Origin: Tamarix chinensis | Taxonomy: Eukaryota; Streptophyta; Magnoliopsida; Caryophyllales; Tamaricaceae | DNA: 64,000 bases | Reading direction: 5' to 3' | Assembly (NCBI GenBank): GCA_030549775.1 | Contig: CM060173.1 | Span: 36,034,110 to 36,098,109, forward strand | In this document: piece after piece, positions 33,061 to 43,539 of the stretch | Position numbering within the stretch: position 1 is the first letter of the stretch | Layout of the letters: the number at the start of each line of letters is the position of its first letter | Notes under the pieces: model-generated | The model's database searches: none | What the model was told of the DNA's origin: nothing | What the model saw: the letters and a program-made list of their open reading frames with translations, nothing else | Program-made: the position numbers and the translations under genes

Positions 33061-34389
33061 TTATGCTATATCTGTAAGTTTACCTGTAACGTTATGGATT
33101 TATTATGCTGTACCTATAAGTATGTCTGGGATGATATAAATCTTAGTAAATTATACATGTGATGTACGTGATTGTTTGGGAATTTATGCTGAGACATGAA
33201 TTATGCTGAAGTTGGGTTTTAATTATTACTCAGACAGTATTTTTGGTATGTTCAATAATAAGTTCGGCTATTCCAAATGAATGAAAATGAGTAGTACGTA
33301 ACCTTGATGGAAACTAATCATCTAAGTGATTATTGTATCTCAATCATCGTATTTATATGTATATATTTATACTATATTAATTGTATGCCTTACATGTGTT
33401 CCATGCTTATTTATTGTATTAGTTTGGTATAAAGGGTTGCTCAGTACCATAGTACTGAAGGGTTTATTTTCATGGGCCACTGCCTATTCAATGGGCAGTG
33501 GACTTTGCAGGTCAGCCTCTGAGCTCAGTCAAATGTTGATAGTTCAGATTTGGGAGCGTAGGACTATCCGATGTTTCTTTTGTTGTCTTATTTTCGGTTG
33601 TATTTGGACCCTCATGTCCTCCTATAATTTCTCTCTCAAGTTTCGTAAACTGCTAATGTCATTTTTAATTAGCAGTATTTATCTAATGTTCTCTCTATCC
33701 TAATTTCTGTAATCATGATATTAATTTAAGCGGATTAATGATTTTAGCCTTAGCACTTGGTATGAGAATGATAGAGGAAACCAGACTTGTACCAAGTGTG
33801 GTGGTAACACTCTTTGTTTTTATTGTTTTAGCTTCCGCACTTAACTCTGTAAATGAAAAATTTCAATTGTAAATTTTAGGGTGTTACAAGTGAATCACAA
33901 AAAACCATAATTAGCCACTCCAAATCCTAGTTAATCACAACAAATCATAATTGGCCATGTTAAACCCAAGCCTCCTTGTGTCCACATGTCACCCTTCCAT
34001 TTCTTACATTTCACTTATTACTTTTCCATGCCAATCATGCTCATCATTACTTGATCATTTTCATCATTCTCTCGTACTCCACTCACCATCATTTATTTCT
34101 CCTTTTTACTACCTCCTCAAATTAGGGTTTTTACCCAAACCCTAGCTTAGCCTCCGATGTACCCTTATACTATCCTATGTACTGTTTTTCACCCAAAACC
34201 TCCAAACACCCAAATAACTCTTCTATTACCTTCATTACATCCGAAGTCAACTTTTCATACGTAAACTTTATTCCCATGCAGACACTAACCTCTCCATGCA
34301 AACCTTTGAACTTTTTCATGCAATCCTAAAACTCCTACAAGAAACCCTAGATTCACCCATGCAAACCCTATATTCATCCATATAAAACC

Positions 34390-34740
34390 CTAGGTTAGAT
34401 CCTCCCATGCAACACCATAGAATCTTCCATGCAAAACCCTAAGTCTATCAATAAAAAACCTTAGTTTAGATTCTCTCACGCAACACCATACAATATGTCA
34501 TGCAAAGCCTTAAGTCCATCCATACAAAACCCTAGTTTAGATTCTCCCATACAACACCATAAAATCTTCCATGCAAAACTTTAAATCCATCCATACAAAA
34601 CCCTAGTTTAGATTATCTCACGCAACACCATACAATCTGTCATGTAAAGCTTTAAGTCCATCCATACAAAACACTAGTTTAGATATCTGCCATGTAAAAC
34701 CTTAAATCCATCCATACCAAACCCTAAATTATTTCATGCA
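34390..34740. repeat. Tandem repeat, about 71-bp unit
   Basis: The units contain CCATGCAAAACC, TTAAGTCCATCCATACAAAA and CTAGTTTAGATTCTC, repeated about five times with decay. The surrounding DNA (29830-29980 and 33900-34960) is a looser array of AAACCCTAGTTAACCA-type sequence. It lies within the minus-strand giant LTR. Confidence 0.75.
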
Positions 34741-35569
34741 AAACCCAAGATTCCTTCATACAAAACCCTAAATTCAATCCACACAAAACCCAAGGTTTCT
34801 CCATACAAAACCCTAAATTTAATCTATACAAACCATAGAGTAGGTTCTCCTATGTTACACCATAAATTAAATTCTCCCATATAAAACCATAAATTAGATT
34901 CTCCCATACGAAACCCTAGATTCTCTCATGCAAAACCATAGACTCTCCTATTCCTTCATTTTACTTTCACCCCCTATTCTTCTTCCACTAATGGATCATT
35001 AACAATTTTGGGTCAACTGACATCCCTTGGTCAACTCACTTCTTTTTGGTTAACTTACTCCCCTTTGGTCAACTTATTTCCCAATTTCCAATTTCAACCT
35101 TTTTCCCACACAATACCACTTTTATACATCCTCACATGCACGTCTAAAGGGTCACAAACCAATCATCACATACCACAATATTTCATCACATATACACAAT
35201 ACACATAAACATACTTCAATTCCACACCATACCACACATGAAATAATTATAATGGTAAACATAGAATACATAGTATACAAAGCATATAATGTACATCAAT
35301 AACTTACTCCCTTACCTAAAATGACACTGGTCTTAGAGCACGCTCCTACGCCTCCTTAGGGCTTTGACTGGTCTCACCTATATGAGGGAAAAACTAGAAT
35401 TAGATTCCCTCCTACCAAAAATAATATTATTTACTAACTTATTCTAAGACTAAGTTTTTTATAAAATAATAACCTATTAATAATAATGACATTAACTAAT
35501 TGCTAACTTTGCTAAAGATATAAGAAATAATAGTAATATTATAAAAGTTGATAATATAAGGGTTTGAAG

Positions 35570-35746
35570 ACTTAATTCTAATAATAATAATGATGATGAA
35601 AATGGAAATAATATAAATAATAACAATACTGATAATAATAACAATAACCATAATAATAATAACAATAATAAAAAGGGAATTACTCAAAAACAAAGTGAAA
35701 TAAGGGCTTCGACCTCTCTAACAAAATAATAATAGTAATAATAATG

Positions 35747-35785
<39 letters not shown>

Positions 35786-36014
35786 GTAATAATAATGATA
35801 ATAGAAATAATATAAATGATAAAAACCATAATAATATTGAAAAATAGTAATAATCATAACAATAATACTAATACTAAAAATACTAATAATAATATTGATA
35901 TAATTCAAGATGGATGGTGAAATAAGGGCTTCAACCCTTCACCAAAATAATGCTAATAATATCATTAGGACATTATTAATAAAAATAGTAATGAAATAAT
36001 AATCAAAATTACAA

Positions 36015-36051
<37 letters not shown>

Positions 36052-36122
36052 TAACCTAAACCGAGAGTAACATAAATTAGGGTTTTCGACCCTACTTTGA
36101 AATAGTAAAAGTACCATTAGTG

Positions 36123-36197
<75 letters not shown>

Positions 36198-36210
36198 GCA
36201 ACACTAATAG
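35570..36210. repeat. AAT microsatellite cluster
   Basis: Long AAT/TAATAA tracts (notably 35745-35795, 36017-36050 and 36122-36196) are broken by two short blocks with AGGGCTTCAACCC and GGGTTTTCGACCC. The LTR at 57136 carries the reverse complement arrangement (ATT tracts with GGGTAGGGTCAAAACCCC near 58975). This supports one family. Confidence 0.85.
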
Positions 36211-38919
36211 TAAAATAGTTGTAATAAGCTGACCTTATTTTAGTTCTCATCCAACTAGTTGTTAGATTATATTAGATAACTAGACAGTAAAGAATGGTTT
36301 GAATGTAACTAAATAGGTAAAGGGGATGGGTATAATGGAATTTTTGTAATCATGACTGCCACTATAAATATGGGTAGCCTCAACACAATGCAACACACAA
36401 TCCTCTCAAATTATAAATTAGATTTTCAACCTCCCTTTGTGCCCCCTCTATAAAGTTGAGTGAAAACTTTGTTTTGAGTGAAAAATCTCATAACTTTTAT
36501 CTAAAGTGTTGAAACCTTGAGTGGTAGTTGTGAGTGTTTGGTCCTTAGATACCTTAGATTAAATATTATCATACTCCTCATCTCTTTTCTCCATTTTAAC
36601 TTTAGGTGGTCAATTATTCCATAAGTCACCATCTTCTATTAAGTATGTGCCAACTTGTTTAGCATATGTGTAATCCCCCAAATTTTTAAAAGCCTATATT
36701 TTAATAAAAAAATTTATTTTGGATAAATTAGCCTTTAAATCTTTTAATTTAATTATTTTATGGATTTTTGAGTACATAAAATTGGGTATAAATATTTAAT
36801 AAATTAAAATAAATATTTGTTATTTTATCATACTCTTGTTATTTAAATAATTTTCCAAATTATTATTTTTACTAAAAGTATCCCTTTTAAACCCTTATAT
36901 TTTAATTATCTTAAATTAAATTATTAAATTAATTTATTAGCCAAAATATATTATATTGTATTATTTTATAATTAGATGATTTTATTTAAACCCATTTTCC
37001 TTTTTCTTTTCCTTTTTTCCCTTTTCCTCCTCCTTTTTCTCTTTTCTTTCTTTTCCCTTTCCTTCCTTGGGCCGCCGGCTAGCCCAGCCTACCCTTTTTC
37101 CCCCTCCTGTGCCTTGGGCCGCTGGCCCGTTTCCTCTCCCTCTCTCCTTTCTCCCTCACGCGTGAGCCCGACTCCTTCTTTCTCCCGCGCGAGCCGGCTG
37201 CCCCTTTCCTTTCTTTTCTTTCTTCCTCAACCGGACTGGCTTGCTGTTTTCTTTTCTCAGCTGCCCATCGCACGCATCAGCACCCCTTCCCCTGACTCTT
37301 CTTTCTTCTTCCTTTCCTTCTTCTTCCTCTATTACCGGCGAGAATCCCGATCCTCGCCATCCCTACCTGCAACTCCCTCTCCCCGGTTGACCTTCCCTAT
37401 CTCCCTCCCTCTCCTTCTCGTTGTTTTCCTGCCATACCAACCCCACCATCTCTCCCTTTCCCTCTCCCTACCATTGCCATACCCCTTCTCCCTCTCCCTA
37501 CAACACCCATTTCCCTACCACCTACCGCCACCCCTCAAGCCCCTATCCCTTCTTTTCTCTTTCTCTCCTATTTCTTCCTCCTTCCCTGCTCATTCTGCAT
37601 TTTTTTTCAAGAATTATGCCTCGCCCGAGCCTCTCCTTTTATCCCTTTCTTCTCCTCCCCTCTCTCCCCCTGTTTTTGTTTCGCCACCTAGCTCTGCCGC
37701 TACCTCCGCCTTAGACGCCACCTGAACCACCTCCTACCACCCTCTACCTCACCCTTGAGCCATCACAGCCCCCATCAAGCCACCCCGCAGCCCCCTTCTT
37801 CCTCCTCTCCTCTTTTTCTTTTCTCCCCCCCTTCTCAGCAGCCACCATGCACCGCCATATTCTGCCACCTTCCCGCCACTTCTTCCACCACCTAAGCCAC
37901 CGCATTACTCCCTATAACCCCCTCTACCACCCCAATCCTCCTTTGGTTGAAAAAGTCACCCGAATGCCTCCATTTTCCCTCCCCATTCTCCTTCCTCACC
38001 AGTCCCTATCTCGACACCCACTTTGGCCGCCACCTTTGCAGCCTCGTTGTCGCCGTCTCCGCCACCCTTAACCACCTTCAACCCATCCCCAACCACCACC
38101 TACACCTCCTCTACACTTTTGCACCATTCCCTTGCCCCAAATCCTTCCCCACCATGTCCTTTTCTTAGCCCCAAACCACCAACCCGAAAAGGCCTATCCT
38201 TCCCTATTTCCACCACTTCGAGCCCCTCCTTTTTCTTTCCTTGCATGCAGCTCATGCTGCATGAGCAGGATTATATGCTGCCCTCTTTAATTTAGTTGAA
38301 AATAATAAATTTTAAGGTATAATAATATTTTAATTTAATTATTTGATTAATTAAGCATTATAAAGTTTTATGCTTTGTTTTTATTATTTCTAATGTAATA
38401 AGTCTTGAATTATTTTTAGGTATTGGTTTTGATAATCAAAGCTTGAACCTTTAACCAGAATACCGGTAAGGTTCGTTTTTGCCAAAATCAAGGTAATCAT
38501 TAAATCCCACTTAAACGCATAGATTAACGTATGTAAGCACATTAGGATTTTTAATATATTATTATGCTTGGTTTATGTTGTTTAATATGATATATGTGGT
38601 TCTTGTGTTGATTGACGAAAAGGAAGCATGATAGATTATTGCTATGTATGGAAATTATATTTAGGATGAGAGTTTGGTTGTTAATGGAAATTTTAAGTAT
38701 TAACCATGTTACATTATGCTATTGTGATTCTTAATGCATGATTAGTATTTTGGAAGCCTTAGGGGATTTTAGGAAGATATCTTGTACAAAAATATGGCCT
38801 AATATATATATGGGTGCTAATAATGTTATATTAATTATAAGAGTGGTGGATGAGGAGTTAATATTAATATTTTATGTAGTAATAATAATAATTTAATATA
38901 AGTGGTGTGCTAAGGGCAA

Positions 38920-39580
38920 AAAGGTAATTATTAATTAAAAAGGGTATTATGGTAATTTTGGAGGTAAGGGTAAAATAGTAAATTTGTTAATTAAAGGATA
39001 AAATGGTAATTTTGGAAGTAAGGGATAAATTGGTCATTTTGGAAGTAAAGGGGTAAAATGGTAATTTCATAATTAAAGGGGCAAACTGGTAATTTTGTAA
39101 TAAAATGGTAAATTGGTAATTTTGTAATAAAGGGGCAATTTGGTAATTTTGTAATAAAAGGGCAATTTGGTAATTTTGTAATAAAAGGGCAAATTGGTAA
39201 TTTTGAAATAAAAGGGCAATTTGGTAATTTTGTGATAAAGGGGCAAATTAGTAATTTTATAACAAAAGGGCAAAATGGTAATTTTGTAAATAAAAGGGAG
39301 AAAAGTGGATATTGGAAAGGAGTAACTTGATAATTATAATATTTAAGAAGGGTAAAATGATAATTTAATAAAAGAGAAGGGAAAATGATAATTTAATAAT
39401 GGAGAAGGGTAAAATGGTAAATATGATAAATGTGAAGGGCGATTTGGTAATTTAACCAACTAAAGGGGTAATTTGGTAATTAGGATATTGACCAGGGGTG
39501 ATTTGGTAATTTGACCAACCAAAGAGCAATTTATTAACTATAATAAAGAAAATGGGCAAATTGGTAATCTAACCAACCAA
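38920..39580 (+). repeat. Tandem array, 27-bp unit
   Basis: Units of the form TTTTGTAATAAAAGGGCAAATTGGTAA repeat most cleanly at 39060-39300 (about nine units). They decay on both sides to GGTAATTT-containing remnants up to about 39580. Because 27 is divisible by three, the antisense strand shows a spurious repetitive frame (39073-39273). Confidence 0.9.
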
Positions 39581-39944
39581 ATGGGAATTATATTAAGTAT
39601 AATAATTACGAAGGGTGATTAGTGGCCTAACAAGTGTGGGAAATAGCTCGGTAACCTAAACCGAGTAAGGGTGTAGCTAAGATCGAATGTGTGCTATATG
39701 TCCTACATGCCTTGGATGCCCTATATAATTTTTATGTCGAGATCTACATGCTATTATTTTAATTGTTTCATGTGTGGCGTGGCTTGGAACCGAGATGTGT
39801 TCATGTGTCCTCTTTTGGTATGTGATAATATGGATATGCCATAAGTTATGACGTGATGTGATATGGCCCTCTAGAACATGCATGTCAAGGGTAAAATACT
39901 TTCGAATATGATATGTTTAAGACACTAATCACTTAAAGAGGAAG

Positions 39945-40320
39945 ATGTTGAGCCAGACCTAGACCGGTCCACTAGCGACTAATAGTGGAAGGGGTATGTT
40001 ACCCTCGCAACCGGTCCATCAGCTAAAATAGTGGTAGGACATGTGCCCTCGTGACTGTTCCACCGGCTCTAATAGTGGGGGATTCTGTGCTCAACAAACC
40101 AAACATAAAAAGCGATAAGACACGGGGAAGATACTAATTATTTACAGTAGAACACCTTGTGAGTTGAGGCCAGACCGGTCCACTGGCGAATAATAGTGGT
40201 AGGGTATGTTACCCTCGCGACTGTTCCACTGGCTAAAATAGTGGCATGGCATGTACCCTCATGACCGTTCGACCGGCTATAATATTAGGGTTCCCACACT
40301 CATACGGGCATGTATAATCC
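39945..40320 (+). repeat. Duplicated block, about 190-bp unit
   Basis: Two units each run from GAGGCCAGACC/GAGCCAGACCT through GACCGGTCCACT and AGGGTATGTTACCCTCGC to CCGGCT.TAATA. The unit itself contains smaller internal copies of CCACTRGC...AATAGTGG. AATAGTGG and CCACTATT-type pieces give it hairpin potential. Confidence 0.8.
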
Positions 40321-41149
40321 GAGATGATTAATTAATGATGGACTAATGGCCTTAAGGCCCGAAAAGTATCGATTGATAATCATGGCCTGTTGATATTGGT
40401 TGACTTGTGAAGTATGAGAATGCACGAAAGTGAATGTTAAGTATACACTACGAATATCTAATTGACTTGTTGGATGTGTGAATATATACGGATCTGAATA
40501 TCATGTTTACACATATTGTTATGTACGAATATAGTAGTATTTCATGTGTTACATTACAGACCTATTTTTAAGTGTGTATTTAAAGGGTTACTCAGTACCG
40601 TAGTACTGAAGGGTTCCATTCGTGAGGCCCCTGCCTATTCAATGGGCAGAACCCCTTGCAGGTCGTATTCGATGTTATTCAAGTGGGCATCGGGAAAGAG
40701 CGTAAGGAACTATCTAAAATTGTTAGGATTTTAATATGTCTCTTTTAAACTCATAAATTCAATGTATTTGATGTTTTGTAACCACCACTTGATGGATTAT
40801 ATTCTTATACAATGTATATTCACTTGCGCTACTTTGATTTAATTATTAGTCGAGTTTCTCGTAAATTGTGTTTTACTCTCTTAGCCTTAACAATTGGTAC
40901 TAGAATGGTATGAGTGAACCAGTCTGGTACTAAGTGTGGCGGTAATATCCTCAAAGTTCACGATTTATTAATTTGCTTCCGTTAAATTTCTTTTAATTAA
41001 CGAAATTTTTCAACAGTGAATTTTGGGGGTGTTACAATATGCATCAGTTTTTTTTTGTGAGACTAATGAATAAAGTTCTTTAAAATTTTATTGGAAAACT
41101 CATTGTGGTATACTTAGATTCTACATAATCAATAAAGTTTTTTTTTTGC

Positions 41150-42960
41150 TTATGTATAGTGAAAACAAACATGATCATCTTAGTCATTTGAGGAGATTAT
41201 ATGATTTTATGCTTTCGAGTATTATTTTCCTTGGTTATATTGTAAGTAGTGATGGCATAAAAGTGGATCTCACAAAGATTCAAGTTATTCAAGACTAACC
41301 TAAGGATATGCATGAGGTAAAGATTTTATAAAAGATTCATTAATGACTTGTTAACTATTGCCTTGACGATTACACATCTTATGAAGAAAGGTAAATTCAA
41401 GTGGGGAGAAAATGCCACTAAAGCCTTCTAGGGTTTAAAGGACAAGCTATAATGCAGCGGTATTATCCTTGCCTAAATTTGATAAATTGTTTGAAATTAC
41501 AGGAGATGATAGTGGGGTAGGGATAGGAGGTGTAGTCTCACTAGAAAAAGAGTCATTGTATTTTTTGAATAAAAAAATAAATGGTTCTAAAATGAATTAT
41601 TTATCATATGACAAGGAATGAAATGCCATCATAAGAACATAGAGCCATTATTTGAAGCCAAAGCCATTTATTTTGCATTTGGATCATGAGAGTCTAAAAT
41701 ATTTTCATGGACAAAAGAAGATTAGTCCTAAACATTTGTTTCTTACAATTCTTTGATGCAGCAGATATATTATCTAGAAGATCTATAATAATTGTTATAT
41801 TAGATGCTAATTATTATTAGGTAATGAAATGTTGAAAGAAGTATATGCGAAAGATGAAGATTTATTTTAATTTTATAATGAATGTAAAAAAATCATAATT
41901 ATGGTAATTATGTGTTTTAAGATGACTTTCTTTTCAAACTTAATAAGTTGTGTATACATTATTCTAGTGTACATGATTTACTTGTTAAGAAAGTACATGA
42001 GGTAGTTATAACTAGTCATTTTGGTGTTCATAAAACTATGGAAATATTAGAAGAAAATTTCTACTGGCAACAAATGATAAAATTAGTACAAACTATTATT
42101 AGAAGACATGCGACTTGTCAAAATATTAAGAGCTTATTCTATAAAGGTTTGTATACTCCCAAAGGTACAATATTAGATAGAGCTTTAAAATTTGTAGATT
42201 ACTTTTGGAAGACACTTTAGCATATGTTCGGTACTAAATTGTTGTTTAGTATATCTCATCATCCACAAATGTATGGTCAAGCCGAAGTGGCTAATAGAAC
42301 CTTAGGAACTTTACTATAAGGGTTAGTTAATAAAAACACAAAATATTGGGATATAAAACTCTCACATGTTGTATTTGCATACAAGAGAAGCCCTACTACA
42401 ATTCACTCGATTCCATTTGCGGTTGTCTATGGAGTTAATCCTTATTTACCTATTGATATGTTGTCACTATAAAAGGTGATATTAAAAATAATGATGTTAA
42501 ATAAAGAGTTTAATTCTTTATAAAACTTCATGAGCAAATAAAGAATAATATTGAGAAATCTAATGCTAAATACCAAAAATAAGCTAACAAAAATAGAACT
42601 ATAAAATATTTTTATCAGGAGACTTGGTATGGTTATATTTAACAAAAGAAAGATTTCCAAAATTAAGAATGAATAATCAAATGCTAATAGCGGACAGACC
42701 TTTTAAAATATTAAGAAAATTAGAAAATTGTGTGTATGAATTAGAATTATCAGAATCCTATAGCAGAATTTCTAGGACTTTCAACATTGGTGATTTATCT
42801 TTTTATTATAGTGATGCTAATTTAAGGAAAAAAAAAATTCTTTACAAAGGGAGAATGATACAGAAGCATCTCCATCTCATTCTTCTCATATTAAAGGTAA
42901 AGAGTTAGCGTATTGGGAGGTAGTACCAATTGTTCTTGAACAACTATATAATAACCCTAA
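41150..42960 (+). pseudogene. Ty3/gypsy pol remnant (RT end, RNase H, integrase)
   Basis: The plus strand starts inside the RT thumb (HLSHLRRLYDF, IIFLGYIVSSDGIKVD near 41170-41270). RNase H pieces follow: GDDSGVGIGGVVS, FLNKKINGSKMNYLSYDKE and HYLKPKPFILHLDHESLKYF (41505-41705). The integrase zinc region HFGVHKTMEIL, FYWQQM, RHATCQ is at 42010-42120. The centre of the DDE core is deleted: GLYTPKG runs straight into LDRALKFVDYFW. HHPQMYGQAEVANRTL supplies the last catalytic Glu, and YGVNPYLPIDML follows. The C-terminal domain is GDLVWLYLTKERFPK..., TFNIGDLSFYY (42624-42810). Stops and shifts abound. Confidence 0.88.
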
Positions 42961-43035
42961 TAATATTTCATTAAGTGATTCTTGTAGGTATTACATATGT
43001 TTTCAAGAAGAAGACTTCACAAATAATATATAATG

Positions 43036-43539
43036 TGTAGGGCAATGACAATAAAAGGATTACAAAGTTACATGAAAGACAAAGATACAAGACATGAAGC
43101 TTGATTATTGATTATTTCATGTACTATCATGATTAGATGTTATGTATCTTTGATATTTTATGTAAATTTTGCAATAACTTGTCATTGTAATTATAAATCA
43201 TTATATATACCATATGGACACGTGTTAAACATGTCTTATATAATTAGGCCAGTTGATTTGGGCTTAATTAAGGAGAGTTAGGCTCACCTCATAATCATAT
43301 GTTTATTTTATATATATATATTTCCTTGTACATTTGGTGGTGAAGAACCATGATATAGACCCAGAAACTTAATGAATAAGAGAGAACAAGAGTCAAAACT
43401 ATTAATCCATCTTTCTTTCTATTTTTCTCTTCAAGTGAGGAGTGAACTTTAGGATTTATTCTCTAGATAAATTAGGTGTTTCTCTTTTGAAATTATTTTG
43501 ATCTTGGAGTGGATCAAAAATTTCCCATTGAAGACAACA
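43036..43539 (+). repeat. 3' LTR following the pol remnant
   Basis: It begins TGTAGGGCAATGACAA and ends about GAAGACAACA. The reverse copy at 50003-50484 aligns over GACA.GAAGCTTGATTA, TTTGATATTTTATGTAAA and the CTCTAGA..A region, and both follow the same pol C-terminal tail. The right edge is approximate. Confidence 0.65.

Larger units (their letters stand above)
29983..33888 (+). mobile_element. Solo giant LTR (3.9 kb)
   Basis: It begins TGTAATACCCCATTTTTC and ends TTTTAGGGTGTTACA. The flanks AGTTA (29978-29982) and AGTGA (33889-33893) form a 5-bp duplication with one mismatch. The AAACCCTAGTTAACCAC repeats continue on both sides, confirming an insertion. Module order: AT-rich start, pyrimidine-rich block (30500-31390), TA microsatellite, TTTTTAG^GTACG (31571), motif CTAATATTTAAAGTGAAAG (32432), tandem repeats (32600-33060), palindrome CAGTACCATAGTACTG (33442) and a TACCAAGTGTGG end zone. 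A 251-codon frame (30522-31277) and several antisense frames are products of skewed composition, not genes. No gag or pol is present. Confidence 0.78.
28301..36221 (-). mobile_element. Giant LTR, minus strand, interrupted by a nested LTR and 5'-truncated
   Basis: The left edge TGTAAAACTCCAAAATTCAC is the reverse complement of a ...GTGAATTTTGGGGGTGTTACA-type LTR end. Inside, read on the minus strand, modules match the LTR at 36669: the end region with TAGTACCAAGTG-type sequence (28430), the palindromic block (28836), a CCACTAT..GCCGGTGGA repeat block (29070-29420) and the TAATCATGTAAAG motif (29436-29456). Next come a tandem-repeat zone, a short AG/GT-bounded block (35316-35377) and AAT microsatellites (35570-36200) carrying GGGTTTTCGACCC. 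The pyrimidine-rich part and the TGTAATACCCC start are missing at 36221. The element at 29983-33888 interrupts it. Confidence 0.65.
36669..41036 (+). mobile_element. Solo giant LTR (4.4 kb)
   Basis: It begins TGTAATCCCCCAAATTTTT and ends TTTTGGGGGTGTTACA, flanked by a perfect ATATG duplication (36664-36668 and 41037-41041). Modules in order: AT-rich start, pyrimidine-rich block (36976-38250), TTTTTAG^GTATT (38419), a 27-bp tandem array and the motif TAATCACTTAAAGAGGAAG (39926). Next are a duplicated CCGGTCCAC block, the palindrome CAGTACCGTAGTACTG (40593) and the end zone TACTAAGTGTGGCGG. A 249-codon frame at 36976-37725 (Ser/Pro/Phe/Leu-rich) is low-complexity pyrimidine sequence and is not called a gene. 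No internal retrotransposon genes are present. Confidence 0.85.
36222..41046 (+). repeat. Smaller LTR (about 450 bp) split by a giant solo LTR
   Basis: 36222-36668 matches 56073-56510 from GCTGACCT.ATTTTAGTTCTCATCCAAC to TTGTTTAGCATATG. The match resumes after the inserted giant LTR as ATATGCATCA (41037-41046). The unbroken copies read AGCATATGCATCA. Shared inner blocks include TAGATAACTAGA.AGTAAAGAATGG, GGTAAAGGGGATGGG and CCACTATAAATATGGG (TATA-like). The strand-specific TATA and CATCA end suggest plus orientation. The true left edge may be the TGTTAG at 36251. Confidence 0.75.

Noticed and set aside
29820..34960. Telomere-like AAACCCTA repeats
   Set aside because: Units are AAACCCTAGTTAACCAC and longer 71-bp units, not the plant telomere CCCTAAA array. 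They belong to the LTR tandem-repeat zone.
35684..36204. Tyr-rich and Leu-rich repetitive frames
   Set aside because: They are translations of AAT microsatellites in three phases.
36976..37725. 249-codon Ser/Pro/Leu-rich frame that looks like a secreted or membrane protein
   Set aside because: Polypyrimidine sequence (TTTCTC, CCCTCT) yields Phe/Leu/Ser/Pro strings. The same position in other giant LTRs has the same bias without conserved residues.
39073..39273. Repetitive KITNLPFYY-type protein
   Set aside because: It is an artefact of the 27-bp tandem array, whose unit length is divisible by three.
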